Below, piece by piece: positions 22,011 to 24,987 of a stretch of 24,987 bases of DNA. The position numbers and the translations under genes are program-made. The DNA lies in assembly GCA_900548085.1 (NCBI GenBank), contig URJF01000007.1, positions 1-24,987 on the forward strand, given 5' to 3'. Position 1 is the first letter of the stretch, and the number at the start of each line of letters is the position of its first letter. Under the pieces are notes generated by a model. It did no database searches, was not told where the DNA came from, and saw only the letters and a program-made list of their open reading frames with translations. This stretch comes from an uncultured Oscillospiraceae bacterium. GTDB lineage: Bacteria > Bacillota > Clostridia > Oscillospirales > Acutalibacteraceae.

Positions 22011-22451
22011 ATGAAAACACAAGTAATTATGTACATCGTTTGGGCGGTGTTGATTTTGCTTTTCGGAGTGCTTGAGGGCATAACGGTTCAGCTGGTTTCG
22101 ATTTGGTTTATGCTGGGCTCAATAGGCGGACTCATAGCGGCATTCTGCGGAGGAAGTACACTTGTGCAGATTTTGGTGGCGATAGGCATATCGGTTCTAA
22201 CTTTGGCTGTTACCAGACCCATTGCGAAGAAAAAACTTGCCGTCACTATTCAGCACACAAATGCAGACCGATGTATCGGCGGTGAGGCTGTTGTTTTGGA
22301 GCAGATAGACAATATCTCGGAGACAGGCAGCGTCAAAATCGACGGAAAGGTATGGACTGCCCGTTCGTCGTCCGGCGACATTATTGAGTCCGGCGAAATC
22401 GTCAGAGTCGACAAAATAGACGGCGTAAAATTATTGGTAAGTAAAAAATAA
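22011..22451 (+). CDS. NfeD-family membrane protein
   Basis: NfeD proteins work with SPFH/stomatin-like proteins in membrane microdomain organisation and quality control. The 146-aa short form has three to four hydrophobic helices (about residues 5-72) and a C-terminal OB-fold domain (about 80-144, beginning after ADRCIGGEAVVLEQ). It lacks the protease domain of the long form. The SD GGAGG (22004-22008) is only 2 nt from the ATG, which is very close; AGAGG at 21998-22002 gives a more normal 8-nt gap. The SPFH gene follows 36 nt later, matching the widespread pairing of the two families. Confidence 0.9.
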   Translation: MKTQVIMYIVWAVLILLFGVLEGITVQLVSIWFMLGSIGGLIAAFCGGSTLVQILVAIGISVLTLAVTRPIAKKKLAVTIQHTNADRCIGGEAVVLEQIDNISETGSVKIDGKVWTARSSSGDIIESGEIVRVDKIDGVKLLVSKK

Positions 22452-22487
22452 ATTCAGTTTTGTTTATAGGGAAAAGGAGAAATTATT

Positions 22488-23417
22488 ATGAATCCTGTAA
22501 CAATCGTTATTATCTTTTTAGTAGTTATTGCTCTGATTGCACTCGTTTTGGCTAATATCAGAGTAGTACCGCAGTCAAAGGCATTCGTTATTGAGCGTCT
22601 CGGCACATATTACGCAACATGGCAGACAGGCTTGCACGTAAAGGTGCCGTTCATCGACAGACTCGCAAAGAGTGTTTCGCTCAAGGAACAGGTAGTTGAC
22701 TTTAAGCCACAGGCAGTTATCACAAAGGATAATGTAACAATGCAGATAGACACAGTTGTGTTCTTCCAAATTACTGATCCTAAGCTTTACTGCTACGGTG
22801 TTGAGAGCCCGATTTCCGCTATTGAAAACTTGACTGCTACCACACTGCGTAACATTATCGGCGAGCTTGAGCTCGACTCAACTCTCACCTCCCGTGACAC
22901 CATCAATGCAAAAATCAGAGTGATTCTTGATGAAGCAACAGACCCGTGGGGCATTAAGGTGAACAGAGTAGAGCTTAAGAATATTATCCCTCCCCGTGAG
23001 ATTCAGGATGCAATGGAAAAGCAGATGAAGGCTGAGCGTGAGCGCCGTGAGTCCATTCTTCGTGCAGAGGGCGAAAAGCAGTCCCGTATCCTTGTAGCCG
23101 AGGGACACAAGGAGTCAAAGATTCTTGAGGCAGAAGCAGAAAAGCAGTCGGCAATCCTCCGTGCAGAAGCTGTAAAAGAGGCAAAAATGCGTGAGGCAGA
23201 GGGCGAGGCTCAGGCTATTGAGACAGTACAGAGAGCATCGGCAGAGGCTATCAAGCTTTTGAACGAGGCTAATGCTAATGATGCTGTGCTTAAGCTGAAA
23301 GCACTTGAGGCATTTTCAAAGGCTGCCGACGGCCAGGCAACAAAGATTATTATCCCGTCTGAAATTCAGTCTTTGGCAGGTCTTGCAGACGGTATTATCG
23401 AGACTGTAAAAAAATAA
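22488..23417 (+). CDS. SPFH/stomatin-like protein (QmcA-like)
   Basis: A 309-aa membrane-anchored scaffold protein. Residues 5-24 form the anchor (IVIIFLVVIALIALVLANIR). The SPFH/Band 7 domain spans about 25-185, including VIERLGTYYATWQTGLHVKVPF and the ITDPKLYCYGVESPISAIENL segment. A long Ala/Glu-rich coiled coil (about 180-265) has a visible repeat of AEGEKQS/AEGHKES/AEAEKQS units. A hydrophobic C-terminal tail follows. Such proteins form cage-like oligomers and often partner NfeD, here directly upstream. It ends with its own terminator. Confidence 0.94.
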   Translation: MNPVTIVIIFLVVIALIALVLANIRVVPQSKAFVIERLGTYYATWQTGLHVKVPFIDRLAKSVSLKEQVVDFKPQAVITKDNVTMQIDTVVFFQITDPKLYCYGVESPISAIENLTATTLRNIIGELELDSTLTSRDTINAKIRVILDEATDPWGIKVNRVELKNIIPPREIQDAMEKQMKAERERRESILRAEGEKQSRILVAEGHKESKILEAEAEKQSAILRAEAVKEAKMREAEGEAQAIETVQRASAEAIKLLNEANANDAVLKLKALEAFSKAADGQATKIIIPSEIQSLAGLADGIIETVKK

Positions 23418-23424
23418 CAAATCA

Positions 23425-23459
23425 AATAAACCAAGGACTTGTTGAGCCCTTGGTTTATT
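23425..23459 (+). terminator. intrinsic terminator after the SPFH gene
   Basis: AATAAACCAAGG (23425-23436) pairs perfectly with CCTTGGTTTATT (23448-23459) around an 11-nt loop, followed by CTTT. The tail is modest. Confidence 0.8.
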
Positions 23460-23527
23460 CTTTACCTAAAAATTGAGGTGATTTTTTAAGTAATTGTGTA
23501 AAAATTGTCAAAATTTTGTTATTCCCC

Positions 23528-23556
23528 TTGAACATCAGAAATAAATTGGGTATAAT
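23528..23556 (+). promoter_or_regulatory. sigma-A promoter of the NifU-like/GGGtGRT unit
   Basis: -35 TTGAAC (23528-23533), 17-nt spacer, perfect -10 TATAAT (23551-23556). The start is near 23563, so the A/T-rich leader is about 80 nt. I saw no riboswitch fold in it. Confidence 0.8.
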
Positions 23557-23644
23557 ACAAAAGATAATTTAGAAAATTATTATTTGCACAAATATTAGGG
23601 TTATATTTGTACTTAAATGGTAAAAAATGGAAGGAGTAATCTAT

Positions 23645-24349
23645 ATGACTTATTCACATGAAGTTGAAACTATGTGTCCTGTAGCTCAGGGTGTTGCTCA
23701 CGGTGCAGCTCCGATTCCGGAAGAAGCTAAGTGGGTTAAGGCTAAAGAAATTAAGGACATATCCGGTTTTACACACGGTATCGGCTGGTGCGCACCTCAG
23801 CAGGGTTGCTGCAAGCTCAGCCTTAACATTAAAGGCGGCGTTATCCAAGAGGCTCTCGTAGAGACAGTAGGATGCTCAGGTATGACTCACTCTGCAGCTA
23901 TGGCAGCAGAAATTCTCCCGGGCAGAACAATCCTTGAGGCTCTCAACACAGACCTTGTTTGCGACGCTATCAACACAGCTATGAGAGAACTTTTCCTCCA
24001 GATCGTTTACGGTCGTACACAGTCTGCATTCTCTGATGATGGACTTGCTATCGGTGCTGGTTTGGAAGACCTTGGTAAGGGACTGCGTTCTCAGGTTGGT
24101 ACCATGTACGGTACTTTAAAGAAGGGCCCTCGTTACCTGGAGATGGCAGAAGGTTATGTTACCGGTATCGCTCTGGATGCTGATGATCAGATCATCGGTT
24201 ACCAGTTCGTAAACCTTGGTAAGATGACAGACTTCATCAAGAAGGGTGATGATCCAACAACAGCTTATGAGAAGGCTGCTGGACAGTATGGTAGAGTTGC
24301 TGATGCTGTTAAGATTATTGATCCAAGAACAGATGAAGAAGTTAAGTAA
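23645..24349 (+). CDS. NifU/IscU-like iron-sulfur scaffold-type protein paired with GGGtGRT
   Basis: A 234-aa protein whose centre (about residues 45-100) looks like the NifU_N/IscU fold: GWCAPQQGCCKLSL, then VETVGCSGMTHSAAMAAEILPG. Cysteines at GWC, GCC and VGC could hold a cluster. A cysteine equivalent to the third IscU ligand is not obvious in the C-terminal half, so it may not be a classic scaffold. Clostridia genomes often carry this type next to a GGGtGRT gene, as here (14 nt apart). I chose ATG 23645 because AAGGAG (23631-23636) is 8 nt upstream; an earlier ATG (23627) overlaps that SD. Proline codons switch to CCA after about 24240, unlike the first part. Confidence 0.75.
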   Translation: MTYSHEVETMCPVAQGVAHGAAPIPEEAKWVKAKEIKDISGFTHGIGWCAPQQGCCKLSLNIKGGVIQEALVETVGCSGMTHSAAMAAEILPGRTILEALNTDLVCDAINTAMRELFLQIVYGRTQSAFSDDGLAIGAGLEDLGKGLRSQVGTMYGTLKKGPRYLEMAEGYVTGIALDADDQIIGYQFVNLGKMTDFIKKGDDPTTAYEKAAGQYGRVADAVKIIDPRTDEEVK

Positions 24350-24363
24350 GGAGGACAATTAGA

Positions 24364-24987
24364 ATGGCTTTATTTGAATCATATGAGAGAAGAATAGATA
24401 AGATTACTTCAGTTCTTAACAGCTATGGTATAGCTAGTATTGAAGAAGCTGAAAAGATTACTAAGGATGCCGGATTAGATGTATATGCTATGGTTAAGGG
24501 TATCCAGCCAATTTGTTTTGAAAATGCATGTTGGGCTTACACAGTAGGTGCAGCAATCGCTATCAAGAAGGGTGCAAGAAAGGCTTCAGAAGCTGCTGCA
24601 GCTATCGGTGAAGGCTTACAGTCATTCTGTATTCCAGGTTCAGTTGCTGACCAGAGAAAGGTTGGTTTAGGACATGGTAACTTAGGTAAGATGCTTCTTG
24701 AGGAAGAGACAGAGTGTTTCGCATTCTTAGCTGGTCACGAGTCATTCGCTGCTGCTGAGGGTGCTATTGGTATTGCTGAGAAGGCTAACAAGGTTAGACA
24801 GAAGCCTCTTAGAGTTATTCTTAACGGTCTTGGTAAGGATGCTGCTAAGATTATCTCAAGAATTAACGGATTCACATTCGTTGAGACAGAGATGGATTAT
24901 TCAACAGGCGAAGTAAAGGAAATCTCTAGAACAGCATACTCAGATGGTCTTCGTTCTAAGGTTAACTGCTACGGCGCTAACGATGTA
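24364..24987 (+). CDS. GGGtGRT-family protein, N-terminal part (cut by window edge)
   Basis: The open frame of 208 codons runs off the window without a stop. The start is ATG 24364 after TAAGGAGGACAATTAGA, a strong SD. The sequence (SYERRIDKITSVLNSYGI, FENACWAYTVGAAIAIKKGA, GHGNLGKMLLEEETECFAFL, GLRSKVNCYGANDV) matches my memory of the GGGtGRT family, about 330 aa; the name-giving glycine motif would lie beyond the end. Its biochemical function is not established. Codon use stands out: all 16 Lys are AAG, 8 of 9 Arg are AGA and Leu uses only TTA or CTT. This suggests strong expression or a different origin. Confidence 0.78.
   Translation, partial: MALFESYERRIDKITSVLNSYGIASIEEAEKITKDAGLDVYAMVKGIQPICFENACWAYTVGAAIAIKKGARKASEAAAAIGEGLQSFCIPGSVADQRKVGLGHGNLGKMLLEEETECFAFLAGHESFAAAEGAIGIAEKANKVRQKPLRVILNGLGKDAAKIISRINGFTFVETEMDYSTGEVKEISRTAYSDGLRSKVNCYGANDV

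Noticed and set aside
22980..23290. Repeated AEGEKQS-like units in the SPFH gene as a DNA repeat element
   Set aside because: The repetition follows the coiled-coil protein pattern of the family and codons vary, so it is not a mobile or tandem DNA repeat.

Overview
This window is about 25 kb of chromosomal backbone from a Gram-positive, low-to-moderate GC Clostridia-type bacterium. The signs are consensus sigma-A promoters (TTGnnn-N17-TATAAT), strong Shine-Dalgarno (SD) sites, a Firmicute-style LexA, a DegV protein, a Na+-pump decarboxylase and a GGGtGRT-family gene. I infer a gut Oscillospiraceae/Ruminococcaceae-like anaerobe. That taxonomic guess rests on gene content and cannot be proven here. 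I see no insertion sequence, prophage, CRISPR array or rRNA.

Layout. (1) 1-229: the 5' part of a minus-strand tRNA-Met(CAT) with its own promoter, divergent from lexA. (2) 230-6048: lexA, then a tightly spaced plus-strand run mrp (Fe-S carrier ATPase), comEB-like dCMP deaminase, a HAD phosphatase, a secreted protein of unknown function, degV and birA (biotin ligase/repressor). (3) 6056-6301: a compact minus-strand unit with promoter, 44-codon membrane-peptide ORF and terminator, missed by a 60-aa cutoff. (4) 6367-8148: oadG-oadB, the membrane part of a biotin-dependent sodium-pump decarboxylase, without its alpha or biotin-carrier subunit. (5) 8160-11429: pcrA helicase, then a cysteine-rich protein behind an unusual RBS-containing hairpin. 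(6) 11447-15699, minus strand: galM, histidine kinase, response regulator and a lactate/malate dehydrogenase, in that transcriptional order. (7) 15749-20467: a back-to-back divergent promoter, then FHA protein, RodA/FtsW, class B PBP, a DUF4830-like protein and an RsuA-type pseudouridine synthase. (8) 20574-21807: a CdaR/PucR-type regulator. (9) 21919-23459: NfeD plus SPFH membrane-protease-associated pair. (10) 23528-end: a NifU-like protein and the start of a GGGtGRT-family protein, whose codon use differs from the rest.

How genes fit together. BirA next to oadGB makes sense because the decarboxylase needs a biotinylated carrier. The FHA-RodA-PBP set is an elongation-type peptidoglycan synthesis cassette like the one in Actinobacteria, but without a Ser/Thr kinase here. 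The galM/two-component/dehydrogenase unit suggests sugar-linked control of fermentation, and its promoter shares its -35 region with the cell-wall operon.

The window is mostly ordinary housekeeping sequence and I do not see a complete new defence or mobile system. The best leads are the hairpins placed on gene starts (8120, 10468, 19281), the small membrane-peptide unit, the substrate-switch arginine in the dehydrogenase, the shared divergent promoter, and the NifU-like/GGGtGRT pair with a codon-use shift.
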